NCBI RefSeq assembly: GCF_042956465.1
Contig: NZ_JBIBGL010000005.1
Coordinates: 372,001-436,000, forward strand
From: Embleya sp042956465
Lineage (GTDB): Bacteria > Actinomycetota > Actinomycetes > Streptomycetales > Streptomycetaceae
Direction of reading: 5' to 3'
DNA: 64,000 nt
The notes under the pieces are model-generated. The model made no database searches. It had not been told where the DNA came from and saw only the letters and a program-made list of their open reading frames with translations. The translations under genes were made by a program, and so were the position numbers. This document shows, piece after piece, positions 17,440 to 26,869 of this stretch (within the stretch, counting starts at the first letter, position 1; every line of letters starts with the position of its first letter).

Positions 17440-18423
17440 ATGCTCAGGATCGAGGTCGGGCCGGCCGACGTGGCGCGCAGCAGATTCGGCATCTCGCCGC
17501 TGGGCGAGGTGGTGTGGGTGCTGCGAACGCTGTCGGGAAGCCACCAGGCCGGGCCGCTGCGACCGTGGATCGAGCGGTTGCGGCCGGCGTACGAGCGGCT
17601 GCGCCGCGAGCAGCCGGCGGTCGCGGCGATGACGTCGCTGTACCGGCGCGGCGGCTACAACGCGGACCTCCTGCACCCGCCCCCGTCGGGTACCCCGGCC
17701 GGCATCGGGGACGAACTGGCCGTACTGCGGGCCACGCCCCTGGCCCGGGCCCGCTCCGAACTCGCCCGCAACCTGGCCGGGCTCCGCGCGCCCTCGGCCT
17801 CGACCCGTGCGCTGCTCGACTCCCCCGATGTGGTGGCGCGGCTGGCGGATGCGATCGAGGCCGCGTGGACGACTTTGGTCGAGCCGGAGTGGCCGGCGCT
17901 GCGTGCGGTGCTGGAGCGCGATCTGGTGCGCACCGCCGGGCGGTTGGCGGCGTACGGCTGGGGTGCCGCGCTGGGCGACCTGTCGCCGCGGCTGCGGTGG
18001 CGCGACGAGGGCGTGATCGAGGTCGCCCACAAGGCGATCGACACGGTGGCACTCGGCGGCGACGGGCTGCTGTTCGTGCCGTCCGCGTTCGGTGCGTTGG
18101 TCGCCTATGTGGAACCACCGTGGCCCTACGCCATCGTGTATCCGGCCCAGGGCGTGGCCGAACTGCTGGGTGCCCCGGCCCGATCGGACGACGAGGCGCT
18201 GGCCGACCTGCTGGGCACCACCCGCGCGACGATCCTGCGCGCGCTGGCCACCCAGGCGACGACCACCCAACTGGCCGCGCGGCTCAACCTCGGCCTGGGT
18301 ACGGTCGGCGACCACCTGGCCGTGCTGCGCCGCGCCGACCTGGTCACCGGCCTGCGGGTGGGCCGCTCCGTGCACTACCGACGCACCACGCTCGGCGAGG
18401 TGTTGGCCGAGGGGCGCGGCTGA
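17440..18423 (+). CDS. ArsR-type winged-helix regulator with large N-terminal domain (DUF5937-like)
   Basis: A 327-residue protein. The N-terminal 240 residues (starts MLRIEVGPADVARSRFGISPLGEVVWVLRTL) match the DUF5937-type sensor region seen in actinobacterial ArsR regulators. The C-terminal 75 residues are a winged helix (LGTTRATILRALATQATTTQLAARLNLGLGTVGDHLAVLRRADLVT, wing VGRSVHYRRT). No metal-binding CxC is present, so it is not a metal sensor. GGGAGG precedes ATG 17440. It probably represses the divergent MFS gene via the palindrome between them. Confidence 0.82.
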   Translation: MLRIEVGPADVARSRFGISPLGEVVWVLRTLSGSHQAGPLRPWIERLRPAYERLRREQPAVAAMTSLYRRGGYNADLLHPPPSGTPAGIGDELAVLRATPLARARSELARNLAGLRAPSASTRALLDSPDVVARLADAIEAAWTTLVEPEWPALRAVLERDLVRTAGRLAAYGWGAALGDLSPRLRWRDEGVIEVAHKAIDTVALGGDGLLFVPSAFGALVAYVEPPWPYAIVYPAQGVAELLGAPARSDDEALADLLGTTRATILRALATQATTTQLAARLNLGLGTVGDHLAVLRRADLVTGLRVGRSVHYRRTTLGEVLAEGRG

Positions 18424-18501
18424 CCCGCCCGGCCGCACTCGGGTGCTCGGGTCCGGCCGCGGTTCGCGGCGGCCGGGTCCGTACCGTCGGCCCGCGGCCC
18501 C

Positions 18502-19299
18502 TCAGCCGGTGAGCGCGACCAGGCCCGGGAGGTAGCCCCTGGCCTGGCCCGTGGCGGTCGGGTGGTACGACTCGTCGACCGGCAGCGTCAGCCCGTGCAG
18601 CCACTCGTCCGCCGCACACACCCCGTGTCCGGCGAACCGGGCCCGGACATCCGCGAATTCCGCGCCGCCGGCCGCCGCCCGGCGTGCCGTGACCTCCGCC
18701 AACGTGTCGGCCGCGTCGTCCAGCGCCCGCCGCTTGGCCACGCTCAGCCCCAGGAGACAGCTGCCCGTTTCGAACAGGCGCGGATATCCGAGCACCACCA
18801 GTCGCGCGTTCGGGGCCCGGCGGCGGATCTGCGCGTAGGTCGCGTCCAGATCGGCCGGCAACCGGTCGCGCACGTACGCCGTGGACGTCGCCACCGCGTC
18901 CGAGCAGGCCCGGTCGCTGCCGAGCACACAGGTCTCGAGCGTATCGGCGAAGCCGATGTCGTTGCCGCCGGCGCTGATCGTCACCAGCGTGGTGTCGGCG
19001 GTCACCGCGGACAACTGCCGCGCACGCACATCCGCCGTGGTCGCCGAGGAGCACGCCACGAAGGCGAACTCGACCGCCGCGTGCGCCCGTTGCCACAGCG
19101 CCGGATAGGCGTTCGCACTGCGCTTGCAGTCGCCGCCGTCGGCGAGGTAGTCGCCCGCGCCGACGCCCGAACTGTACGAGTCTCCCAGCGCCGCGTAACG
19201 CGCGACCGGTGCGGCGGGAGCCGGGTGCGCGCCGACTCCGGTGAACGTGAGGGCCGCGGCGGCGGCGACGGACGCGGCAACACGGAACGGCGACGGCAC
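18502..19299 (-). CDS. Secreted SGNH/GDSL esterase-lipase
   Basis: A 265-residue secreted hydrolase. GTG 19299 has GGAGGAGA upstream, and residues 1-31 form a signal peptide ending APAAPVA. Block I is ALGDSYSSGVG with catalytic Ser41; block III is the oxyanion GGND; block V carries His246 in ESYHPT. Cysteines are placed as in Streptomyces extracellular lipases/esterases (the S. scabies esterase type), which use a Ser-His dyad supported by disulfides. It likely cleaves short to medium acyl esters outside the cell. Confidence 0.9.
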   Translation of the reverse strand: MPSPFRVAASVAAAAALTFTGVGAHPAPAAPVARYAALGDSYSSGVGAGDYLADGGDCKRSANAYPALWQRAHAAVEFAFVACSSATTADVRARQLSAVTADTTLVTISAGGNDIGFADTLETCVLGSDRACSDAVATSTAYVRDRLPADLDATYAQIRRRAPNARLVVLGYPRLFETGSCLLGLSVAKRRALDDAADTLAEVTARRAAAGGAEFADVRARFAGHGVCAADEWLHGLTLPVDESYHPTATGQARGYLPGLVALTG

Positions 19300-19467
19300 G
19301 AGTGGATCTCCTCCGGAACGTGGGCACGTTGTCGGAGGTATCGGCCGCAACGGCGGCCGGCTTGACCGCACTCACCCGCGGGAAGGATGCCCGACGGCCG
19401 CCGCCGCACCCGGGCGCGGGCAACCGGTGTCGTCTTCACGACGTCGGCCCGCACGGCGGCCGATGTC

Positions 19468-20451
19468 TCACCCGCGCGCCGACACCGGTTCGTGGGTGCG
19501 GAAGGTCTGGCGGTAGGTCATCGGCGGTACGCCGATGGTGGCGACCAGGTGCTGGCGCAGCGAGGCGCCGGTGCCGAAGCCCGCCCGGTCGGCGATCCGG
19601 TCCACGCTCAGGTCGGTGGTCTCCAGGAGCCGGCGGGCGTGTTCGACGCGTTGCCGGGTCAACCACTGGCCGGGGGTCATGCCCACTTCGTCCCGGAAGC
19701 GCCGGGTGAAGGTGCGTACGCTCATCCGCGCGTGTTCGGCCAGTTCGGCCAACGACAGCGGGCGGTGCAGGTGTTCGAGCGCCCAGGCCCGGGTCGCCGA
19801 GGTGGTGGCCGAGGACGGCTCCGGCACCGGGCGCTCGATGAACTGCGCCTGCCCGCCCTCGCGCCACGGCGGCGTCACGCAGCGCCGGGCGACCCGGTTG
19901 GCCACCTCGCTGCCGTGGTCGCGGCGCAGCAGGTGCATGCACAGGTCGATGCCGGCGGCCACCCCGGCCGCGGTGAGGATGTCGCCGTCGTCGACGAACA
20001 GCACGTCCGGGTCGACCTCGACGCGGGGGAACCGCCTGCGGAACTCCTCGACCTCGTTCCAGTGCGTGGTCGCCGGACGGCCGTCGAGGAGGCCGGCGGC
20101 GGCGAGCACGTAGGACGCGGTGCAGATGGACACGATCCGGGTGCCGGGCCGCAGTCCGGCCAATGCCCGGGCGAGCGGCTCCGGGAGCCAGTCCGGCTCG
20201 TCGTTCTCGTCCACGCCGCACGTGAACGGCGGGAGCACCAGGGTGTCGGCGCTCGCCAGCACCTCGGCGCCGTGCTCGACGGCGATGCCGAAGTCGGCGC
20301 TGGTGCGCACCGGTCGGCCGTCGAGGCTGCATGTGATCACCTCGTACAGCGGTTCGTCGGCGGCGCCGGTCGCGGTGCCGAAGATCCGCACCGGGATGCC
20401 CAGCTCGAACGGATAGACGTTTTCCAGGGCCAGGACCACGACTCGATGCAT
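19468..20451 (-). CDS. GlxA-family transcriptional regulator (DJ-1/PfpI + AraC)
   Basis: A 327-residue regulator. Residues 1-170 are a DJ-1/PfpI-like domain with the elbow cysteine in SICTASYVLAAAGLLDGRPATTHW. Residues about 215-315 hold two AraC helix-turn-helices (LSLAELAEHARMSVRTFTRRFRDEVGMTPGQWLTRQRVEHARRLLE; LSVDRIADRAGFGTGASLRQH). It is divergent from the oxidoreductase gene at 20571 across 119 bp and may control it. Ligand unknown. Confidence 0.9.
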   Translation of the reverse strand: MHRVVVLALENVYPFELGIPVRIFGTATGAADEPLYEVITCSLDGRPVRTSADFGIAVEHGAEVLASADTLVLPPFTCGVDENDEPDWLPEPLARALAGLRPGTRIVSICTASYVLAAAGLLDGRPATTHWNEVEEFRRRFPRVEVDPDVLFVDDGDILTAAGVAAGIDLCMHLLRRDHGSEVANRVARRCVTPPWREGGQAQFIERPVPEPSSATTSATRAWALEHLHRPLSLAELAEHARMSVRTFTRRFRDEVGMTPGQWLTRQRVEHARRLLETTDLSVDRIADRAGFGTGASLRQHLVATIGVPPMTYRQTFRTHEPVSARG

Positions 20452-20570
20452 GGCCGGATCCTTTCACATGTTGGCCACTCGGCCACTCGATGGGCCTCGG
20501 GGGCGACGGCAGAGTTACTCCCACGCCGCCGGACACGACGGTCGAACCGGAACACGAGCAGGGGAATGTG

Positions 20571-21509
20571 ATGACGATGCGCGCCATCCGACAGGACACG
20601 CTGGGTGGGCCCGAGGTGCTGAAGGTGGTCGAGGTGGAGCGCCCGACCCCGGGTGCCTCCGAGGTGCTGGTGCGGGTGCACGCGGCCGGGGTGAACCCGA
20701 CCGACTACTGGCACCGCGCCTCCGGCGGTCTGCTCGGCGACACCCCGGTCCCGCTGGGCTGGGACGTGTCGGGCGTGGTCGAGTCGGTCGGCCTGGGAGT
20801 GAGTGTGTTCCGACCCGGCGACGAGGTGTTCGGCATGCCCCGGCTGCCGCAGCCGGCCGGTACCTACGCCGAGTTCGTCACGTCGCCCGCCCGGCACCTG
20901 GCCCGCAAGCCGGCCGCCCTGTCGCACGTGGAGGCGGCGGCGCTGCCGGTGGCCGCGCTCACCGCGTGGCAGTCGCTGGTGGACGCGGCCGACGTACGGT
21001 CCGGTCAGCGGGTGTTGATCCACGCCGCGGCCGGTGGGGTGGGGCATCTCGCGGTCCAGATCGCCAAGGCCCGCGGCGCGTATGTGATCGGCACCGCCCG
21101 CGCGGCCAAGCACGAGTTGTTGCGCGGCCTGGGGGCGGACGAACTGATCGACTACACGAGCGTCGACTTCGCCGAGGCGGTGCGGGACGTGGACGTCGTG
21201 CTGGACACGATCGGCGGCGAGTACGGGCCGCGCTCGCTGCGGACGTTGCGGCCGGGTGGACTGGTGGTCTCGCTGGCGTCGCCGGCCGAGGTGGAGTTGG
21301 TGCCGGTGGCGGAGGCGGCGGGGCTGCGGGCGGGGTTCACCATCGTCGAGCCGGATCAGGGCGGGCTGAAGGAGATCGCGGCACTGGCCGAGGCGGGCCT
21401 GCTGCGGCCGGTGATCGACGCGGTGCTGCCGCTGGAGCAGGCGGGCAAGGCACACGAGTTGGGCGAGAGCGGGCGCACCTCCGGGAAGATCGTGCTGACC
21501 GTGGTCTAG
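20571..21509 (+). CDS. NADP-dependent oxidoreductase, quinone reductase-like (zinc-less MDR family)
   Basis: A 312-residue medium-chain dehydrogenase/reductase. The N-terminal GroES-like half includes VNPTDYWHR and the NADPH-binding half reads LIHAAAGGVGHLAVQIAKARGAYVIGTA. The structural and catalytic zinc cysteines are absent, as in quinone oxidoreductases, so reduction of quinones or enones is likely. Two ATGs (20571, 20577) are possible; the first follows GGGGAA. Divergent from the GlxA regulator, which is its probable controller. Confidence 0.9.
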   Translation: MTMRAIRQDTLGGPEVLKVVEVERPTPGASEVLVRVHAAGVNPTDYWHRASGGLLGDTPVPLGWDVSGVVESVGLGVSVFRPGDEVFGMPRLPQPAGTYAEFVTSPARHLARKPAALSHVEAAALPVAALTAWQSLVDAADVRSGQRVLIHAAAGGVGHLAVQIAKARGAYVIGTARAAKHELLRGLGADELIDYTSVDFAEAVRDVDVVLDTIGGEYGPRSLRTLRPGGLVVSLASPAEVELVPVAEAAGLRAGFTIVEPDQGGLKEIAALAEAGLLRPVIDAVLPLEQAGKAHELGESGRTSGKIVLTVV

Positions 21510-21692
21510 GCGCCTTCACCCTCCGTCCGGCAGTCCGGCCGTCGGACGCGGCCGGTCGGCCGCTTGCCTCGGGGCTCTCGACGTAAGTCTGGGCCTCGTC
21601 GACTTTCGGCCGCTGCGGGCGTCGACCGTGCCTCCCTAGCATCGAGACGGCGGACGGTGTCGACCGCCACCGCAGGGAGGGGAGCGCACGCC

Positions 21693-22238
21693 ATGGCCGA
21701 AGAGCAATCCGCACCCGCGTCCGCGCGGGCGACGAGGGCCGCCGAGCGGCGAACGGTGCTGAGCCACCCGCGAGCGCACCTGGTGGCGATCTTCGGCAGC
21801 GTACCGGCGCTGGGGCTGCTGCTCGGGTTCCTGTTGCCGCCGGCGGCCCGGATCGCGACCCGGATGCCGATCCTGCCGATGCGCTCCGTCGTCCGCTTCG
21901 TCGCCTCGACGCAGGAGCCGTGGCAGGTCGCCGTCGGTGCGGTCCTGGGACTGCTGCTGGGCGTCGGCGCCGCCCTCGTCGCCGTGGCGGAGTCGACCCG
22001 CATCACCCTCACCGACTCCCGGGTCCGGTTCGACCACACGGACCGCACCATCACGCTCGAACGGGCCGACATATCCGCCGTCTTCCTCGACGCCAAGCGG
22101 GTGGTCGTGCTGGACCACGACACCCGCCCACTGGTGCGAGCCCGGCCGCAGGCCGGACGCGGCGCGGTGGCCGAGGCGTTCCGGTCGCACGGTTATCCGT
22201 GGCGCGAGCACGGCGCCGCCGACCACGAGCCCGGGTGA
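21693..22238 (+). CDS. YqeB-like membrane protein
   Basis: A 181-residue protein with two hydrophobic hairpins (about 35-55, LVAIFGSVPALGLLLGFLLPP; about 80-100, WQVAVGAVLGLLLGVGAALVAV) followed by a soluble strand-rich domain (ITLTDSRVRFDHTDRTITLERADISAVFLDAKRVVVLDHD) that resembles a PH-like fold. It matches the actinobacterial YqeB family, function unknown. GGGAGGGGAG precedes ATG 21693. Downstream PhoD is read the same way but separated by 92 bp. Confidence 0.75.
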   Translation: MAEEQSAPASARATRAAERRTVLSHPRAHLVAIFGSVPALGLLLGFLLPPAARIATRMPILPMRSVVRFVASTQEPWQVAVGAVLGLLLGVGAALVAVAESTRITLTDSRVRFDHTDRTITLERADISAVFLDAKRVVVLDHDTRPLVRARPQAGRGAVAEAFRSHGYPWREHGAADHEPG

Positions 22239-22330
22239 CCTGCCCCGCTGCCCCACCCCCGCCCGCCGACCAGACTTGACGAGTCGGCCAACCCGCGTTC
22301 GCCGATACGTCGCCCGGCGCCACTACACAC

Positions 22331-23893
22331 ATGTCCATGACCTCAGTGGACAGAAGGACCCTCCTGCGCACCGGCTCCGTCGTCGGCGCCGGCCTCGCGA
22401 TCGCTCCCGTGCTGGGCGCCAACTCGGCCTCGGCGTCGACGTCGGGCGCGCCCGCGTACGTGGCCTCCGGCCGGCCGAGCCTGAGCCACGGCGTGCAGAG
22501 CGGCGACGCCACCGCGTCCTCGGCGATCGTGTGGGGCCGGGCCGACCGGCCCGGTCGGCTGATCGTCGAGTACGGCACCCGGCCCGACCTGCGCGACGCG
22601 CACTGCGTGCGGGGGCCGTGGCTGACCCCGGACGGCGACCTCACCGGCCGGGTGCGGCTGCGCGGCCTGCCGTCCGGGCGGCGCATCCACTACCGGGTCC
22701 GGGTCGAGGGCGAACGCGGCGCGGCCGGCCGGGCGGTGACCGGTTCGCTGCTCACCGCGCCGAGCGAGCGCAGCCGCTCCGGTGTGCGGTTCGTGTGGTC
22801 CGGCGACACCGTCGGCCAGGGCTGGGGCAGCAACCCGGACATCGGCGGCATGACGATCTTCGAGCAGATGCGCCGGCTGCGTCCCGACTTCTTCCTCAAC
22901 AGCGGCGACACGGTCTATTCGGACGGTCCGCTGGTGGAGAGCGTCCCGCTGCCCGACGGCCGGATCTGGCACAACGTGGTCACCCCGGAGAAGTCCAAGG
23001 TCGCCGAGTCGCTGACCGAGTACCGGGGTCAGTTCGCCTACAACCTGCTCGACCGCAACTACCGCGCGTTCGCCGCCGAGGTCGCCCAGATCAACCAGTG
23101 GGACGACCACGAGGTGCGCAACAACTGGTACCCGGGTCAGATCCTGGACGACGCCCGCTACACCGAGAAGCGCGTCGACGTGCTCGCCGCGCGCGCCGGG
23201 CAGGCGTTCCGCGAGTGGGTGCCGATCGGCGACGACCGGGTCTACCGCAAACTCTCCTACGGCCGGCACCTGGACGTGTTCGTCCTGGACATGCGCACCT
23301 ACAAGGACCCCAACGACGACAACCGCTACGCCGATCCCAAGCGCGGCATGCTCGGCGACCGGCAGCGGCAGTGGCTGATCGAGGGCCTGTCGCAGAGCCG
23401 CGCCACCTGGAAGGTGATCGCCAACGACCTGCCGTTGGGCCTGGTGGTGCCGGACGGCGCCGCCGCGCAGGAGGGCGTCGCGCAGGGCGACCCGGGCAAG
23501 CCGCTGGGTCGCGAGATGGAGTTCGCCACGATCCTGCGCACCGCGCAGCGGCGCGGCGTGCGCGGCATCGTGTTCCTGACCGCCGACGTGCACTACACCG
23601 CGGCGCACCACTACGACCCGTCCCGGGCGGCGTTCAAGGACTTCGACCCGTTCTGGGAGTTCGTCTCGGGTCCGTTGAACGCGGGCGCGTTCGGCCCCAA
23701 CGCGCTGGACGGCACGTTCGGCCCCAGGGCCGAGTTCGTGCACGCCCCGCCGCGCGCGAACTACTCGCCGCTGGAGGGCTTCCAGCACTTCGGCGAGGTC
23801 GAGATCGACGGCCCCTCGGGCAACCTGACGGTCAATCTGCGCGACGGTGCCTCGACCGTGCTGTGGAGCAAGACGCTGCGCCCGGAGCGCTGA
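22331..23893 (+). CDS. Secreted alkaline phosphatase D (PhoD family)
   Basis: A 520-residue phosphodiesterase/phosphatase. The twin-arginine signal is DRRTLLRTGSVVGAG near residue 7, with cleavage around residue 35. An Fn3-like PhoD N-terminal domain (SLSHGVQSGDATASSAIVWGRAD) precedes the metallophosphatase domain: SGDT, NSGDTVYSD, INQWDDHEVRNN and the FLTADVHYTAAHHY metal ligands are all present. PhoD enzymes use Fe(III) and calcium and release phosphate from diesters outside the cell. A strong hairpin terminator follows. No clear PHO box was identified in the 92-bp upstream gap. Confidence 0.9.
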   Translation: MSMTSVDRRTLLRTGSVVGAGLAIAPVLGANSASASTSGAPAYVASGRPSLSHGVQSGDATASSAIVWGRADRPGRLIVEYGTRPDLRDAHCVRGPWLTPDGDLTGRVRLRGLPSGRRIHYRVRVEGERGAAGRAVTGSLLTAPSERSRSGVRFVWSGDTVGQGWGSNPDIGGMTIFEQMRRLRPDFFLNSGDTVYSDGPLVESVPLPDGRIWHNVVTPEKSKVAESLTEYRGQFAYNLLDRNYRAFAAEVAQINQWDDHEVRNNWYPGQILDDARYTEKRVDVLAARAGQAFREWVPIGDDRVYRKLSYGRHLDVFVLDMRTYKDPNDDNRYADPKRGMLGDRQRQWLIEGLSQSRATWKVIANDLPLGLVVPDGAAAQEGVAQGDPGKPLGREMEFATILRTAQRRGVRGIVFLTADVHYTAAHHYDPSRAAFKDFDPFWEFVSGPLNAGAFGPNALDGTFGPRAEFVHAPPRANYSPLEGFQHFGEVEIDGPSGNLTVNLRDGASTVLWSKTLRPER

Positions 23894-23921
23894 GGCCCGC
23901 GTCCCGCACCCGCTCGCACCC

Positions 23922-23949
23922 AGGGCCCTCGTCGGCGGACGAGGGCCCT
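23922..23949. terminator. Hairpin terminator after PhoD gene
   Basis: AGGGCCCTCGTC (23922-23933) and GACGAGGGCCCT (23938-23949) form a perfect 12-bp stem with a GGCG loop, 29 bp after the stop. Streptomycete terminators often lack a U-run, as here. Confidence 0.75.
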
Positions 23950-24113
23950 CGCGCGCAGGCCGTCGGGCTCGCGGGCACGCGCAGCGTCGGGCACCGGGCG
24001 AAACATCCATCAGTACCCGAAAAAGCGCGACAAAGATCGTTCGCGGCTTCGATTATGCTCCGCCACCGGTTGCCCCTCGGGGGTCGGCGCACAGATCGAA
24101 GCGAGGCATACAT

Positions 24114-25742
24114 ATGGATACGACACGCCGCAATCGGCTCCCCGACGAACCGTCCCGAGGCCCGGCCGGCGCACGCGCCCTTCGTACCGTGGTCCCTGCC
24201 GTCGCCGCGTGCCTGGTGCTCGGCGCATGCGGCGGAGGCGACGACAAGGCGACCGAGACCCCGGACACCTCCACCGTCGCGCCCAAGAGCGGCGGCACGC
24301 TGACGGTGGCGATGGCGAGCGACATGCGCTCGATGGACCCGTTCGGCGCGCTGAGCAACTCGTACACCGACAACACCCGACTGAACACGGTCTACGACTC
24401 GCTGTTCTGGCACGAGGCCAAAACCGGCAAGGTGATGCCGCAGATCGGCGAGAGCCTGACCCCGGACCCGGGCAACGCGTCCTGGACGCTCAAGCTCAAG
24501 CCGAATGTGAAGTTCTCCGACGGCACCCCCTACGACGCGGCGGCGGTGAAGTTCACCTGGGACGAGCACGCCGCGCCGGCGCGCAAGTCGTACCAGGCGG
24601 GCACGATCGCGGCGGTCAAGACGACCGAGGTGGTCGACCCCACCACCCTGAAGATCACGCTGAGCGGGCCGAACGCCAACTTCGACCACATCGTCGCATC
24701 CAACCTGTCCTTCATCGTCTCGCCCACCGCGTACAAGAAGGATCCGGCCGGCTTCGCCCGCAACCCGGTCGGCGCGGGTCCGTACACGTTCAAGGAGTGG
24801 ACCAACGGCGACCACATGACGTTCGTCAAGAACCCCGGCTACTGGCAGGGCGCGGGCAAGCCCTACGCCGACACCGTGGTGTTCAAGATCATCCAGGACA
24901 GCACCCAGGCCCTGGAGACGGTCTTCTCCGGCAGCGCCGACCTGAAGGTCTCGGTCAACGCGGAGGACCCGGTCAAGGCCAAGCAGAAGGGCCTGGAGAC
25001 CAAGATCGTCACGATCATCGGCGGCGAGTCGCTCTTCTTCAACAACAAGCGCGCGCCGTTCGACGACGTGCGCGCCCGCCGCGCCGTGCAGCTCGCGCTC
25101 GACGCGAACGAGGTGAACAAGATCTCCTTCAGCGGCAACGGCACGCCCACCAAGAGCATCTTCCCGCCGGACAGCCCGCTGGTGGAGCCCGGTACCGAGA
25201 CCGTTCAGCACACCGACCGTGCGGAGGCGCAGCGGCTGCTGAACGAGTTGGCGGCCGAGGGCAAGCCGCTGGACTTCACCTACTCGATACCGCAGAACGC
25301 GAACGCACAGCGGACCGCCGAATACATCATGACCTCGCTCCAGGGCCTGAAGAACGTCACCGTCAAGCTCGCCCCGATGCCGATCGCCGCCTACCAGACG
25401 GACATCGTGATCAACAAGAACTACCAGGCCGCGATGTTCAGTTACTACCTCTCGGACGCCGAGCCCGGGCTGTACGTGAACCTCTACAGCACGAGCCCGA
25501 ACAACTACCTGCTGTACGCCAACCCGGCCGTGGACCAGAACCTGGACAAGGCCCGGACCACCAACGACCCGGCCCAGCGCAAGGCCGCCTACACCGCGGT
25601 CGCCGCTCAACTCAAGCAGGACGCCCCGCTGTGGACCTACCAGTCCTCGGTGGTGACCGGGTTCCACCGGTCGGCGGTGGTGGGCATGGTGTTGACCAAC
25701 GACGGCATGGTGCTGATGGACCGGATCGGCCTCAAGGGCTGA
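24114..25742 (+). CDS. Orphan peptide-binding lipoprotein (SBP family 5)
   Basis: A 542-residue extracellular solute-binding protein. Lipobox LGAC gives a lipidated Cys39, after an unusually long N-region (about 20 residues) before the hydrophobic core. Family-5 landmarks: LTVAMASDMRSMDPFGA, LKPNVKFSDGTPYDAAAVKFTWDEH and AGPYTFKEWTNGDHM. It delivers a peptide or other amide-like solute to a permease, but no permease or ATPase gene is adjacent, so it must borrow one or has lost its own. A MerR regulator lies 81 bp downstream on the same strand. Only about 28% sequence resemblance by eye to the 4927 gene; not a recent duplicate. Confidence 0.9.
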   Translation: MDTTRRNRLPDEPSRGPAGARALRTVVPAVAACLVLGACGGGDDKATETPDTSTVAPKSGGTLTVAMASDMRSMDPFGALSNSYTDNTRLNTVYDSLFWHEAKTGKVMPQIGESLTPDPGNASWTLKLKPNVKFSDGTPYDAAAVKFTWDEHAAPARKSYQAGTIAAVKTTEVVDPTTLKITLSGPNANFDHIVASNLSFIVSPTAYKKDPAGFARNPVGAGPYTFKEWTNGDHMTFVKNPGYWQGAGKPYADTVVFKIIQDSTQALETVFSGSADLKVSVNAEDPVKAKQKGLETKIVTIIGGESLFFNNKRAPFDDVRARRAVQLALDANEVNKISFSGNGTPTKSIFPPDSPLVEPGTETVQHTDRAEAQRLLNELAAEGKPLDFTYSIPQNANAQRTAEYIMTSLQGLKNVTVKLAPMPIAAYQTDIVINKNYQAAMFSYYLSDAEPGLYVNLYSTSPNNYLLYANPAVDQNLDKARTTNDPAQRKAAYTAVAAQLKQDAPLWTYQSSVVTGFHRSAVVGMVLTNDGMVLMDRIGLKG

Positions 25743-25800
25743 TCCGATGCCCGGGCCGCGGACCCATGGGCTCGCGGCCCGGGACGGACGGGACTTGAGT

Positions 25801-25815
25801 CTCCACCGGGTGGAG
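25801..25815. promoter_or_regulatory. MerR-type operator upstream of 25824 gene
   Basis: CTCCACCGGGTGGAG is a perfect inverted repeat (arms of seven) directly after a -35-like TTGAGT (25795-25800). MerR-family sites sit in the spacer between -35 and -10 in just this way, so the regulator probably controls itself. Confidence 0.6.
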
Positions 25816-25823
25816 GCGACACG

Positions 25824-26774
25824 GTGGGGGACATGGACGGCGCAACCCTGTATTCGATCGGCGACCTGGCGCGCCGGACCGGCCTGTCGGTCCGGACGAT
25901 CCGGTTCTACGCGGACGCGGGAGTCGTGCCGCCCACTCGACGAAGTCCCGCCGGCTACCGGCTGTACGACCTCGACGCGCTGGTGCGCCTCGAACTCGTG
26001 CGCACGCTGCGCGACCTCGGCATCGATCTGGTGACCATCCGACGGGTGTTGGCCCGCGAGGTCACCGTCGCCGAGGTCGCCGAGGCGCACGCGAACGCGG
26101 TGGACACGCAGATCCGCACGTTGCGGTTGCGTCGGGCCGTGCTGCGCGCGGTGGCTCGGCGGGCTTCCAGTCCCGAGGAGTTGGACCTGATGCACAAGCT
26201 CGCGAAACTGTCCGACGAGGAACGCCGGAAGATGATCACCGACTTCCTCGACGCGACCTTCGCCGACCTGGACGTGGACCCGGACTTCCTGGCCAAGATG
26301 CGCTGCGGATTGCCGGCTCTGCCGGACGACCCGACCGCCGAGCAGGTCGAGGCGTGGGTCGAACTGGGCGAACTGGTCGCCGATCCGGACTTCCGCGCGT
26401 CGATTCGGCGGATGGCCGAGTACCAGGCGCGCACCCGCGGCGACGACGTCGCTCCGGGCACCCACGAGCGGCTGACCACGATCACCCGGGAGTGGGTCGA
26501 GGCGGCCCGCACGGCCGGCATCGAGCCGACCTCGCCCGAGGCCGAACCGGTGCTCGCCGACCTGCTCGCGGAATACGCCGCCGCCTTCGGCCGAACCCCC
26601 GACGACGCGTTCGTCGCCTGGCTGTCCGAACGCTTCGAGGTGGGCACCGACCCGCGCGCCGAACGGTACTGGCAACTGCTCGGCGTGATGAACGGTTGGC
26701 CGTCCTGGCCGAGCCTGGCCCCGGTCTTCGACTGGTTCCTGGCCGCACTGCGGGCCCGGGCCCGAAATCGGTAG
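25824..26774 (+). CDS. MerR-family regulator with helical C-terminal effector domain (TipA-like)
   Basis: A 316-residue regulator. The MerR winged helix is at residues about 8-75 (YSIGDLARRTGLSVRTIRFYADAGVVPPTRRSPAGYRLYD). A linking coiled coil and a long helical region with WPSWPS near the end follow; this C-terminal half is larger than in heavy-metal MerR proteins and has no cysteine pair, so it is a drug- or metabolite-sensing type. GGAGG at 25812 sets GTG 25824 as start; ATG 25833 is an alternative. Target is likely itself and perhaps the upstream binding-protein gene. Confidence 0.85.
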   Translation: MGDMDGATLYSIGDLARRTGLSVRTIRFYADAGVVPPTRRSPAGYRLYDLDALVRLELVRTLRDLGIDLVTIRRVLAREVTVAEVAEAHANAVDTQIRTLRLRRAVLRAVARRASSPEELDLMHKLAKLSDEERRKMITDFLDATFADLDVDPDFLAKMRCGLPALPDDPTAEQVEAWVELGELVADPDFRASIRRMAEYQARTRGDDVAPGTHERLTTITREWVEAARTAGIEPTSPEAEPVLADLLAEYAAAFGRTPDDAFVAWLSERFEVGTDPRAERYWQLLGVMNGWPSWPSLAPVFDWFLAALRARARNR

Positions 26775-26792
26775 CAGCCCGCCGGACGCGAA

Positions 26793-26829
26793 GAGGGTGG
26801 TGGGCGCGTGCCATCCGCCCACCACCCTC
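26793..26829. terminator. Bidirectional terminator between convergent MerR and MMPL genes
   Basis: GAGGGTGGTGGGCG (26793-26806) and CGCCCACCACCCTC (26816-26829) form a perfect 14-bp stem with a nine-base loop between the two convergent stops. Confidence 0.8.
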
Positions 26830-26869
26830 GATCAGCAGGCCCCGATCAACGGATCGACGCCGTGCCGGT

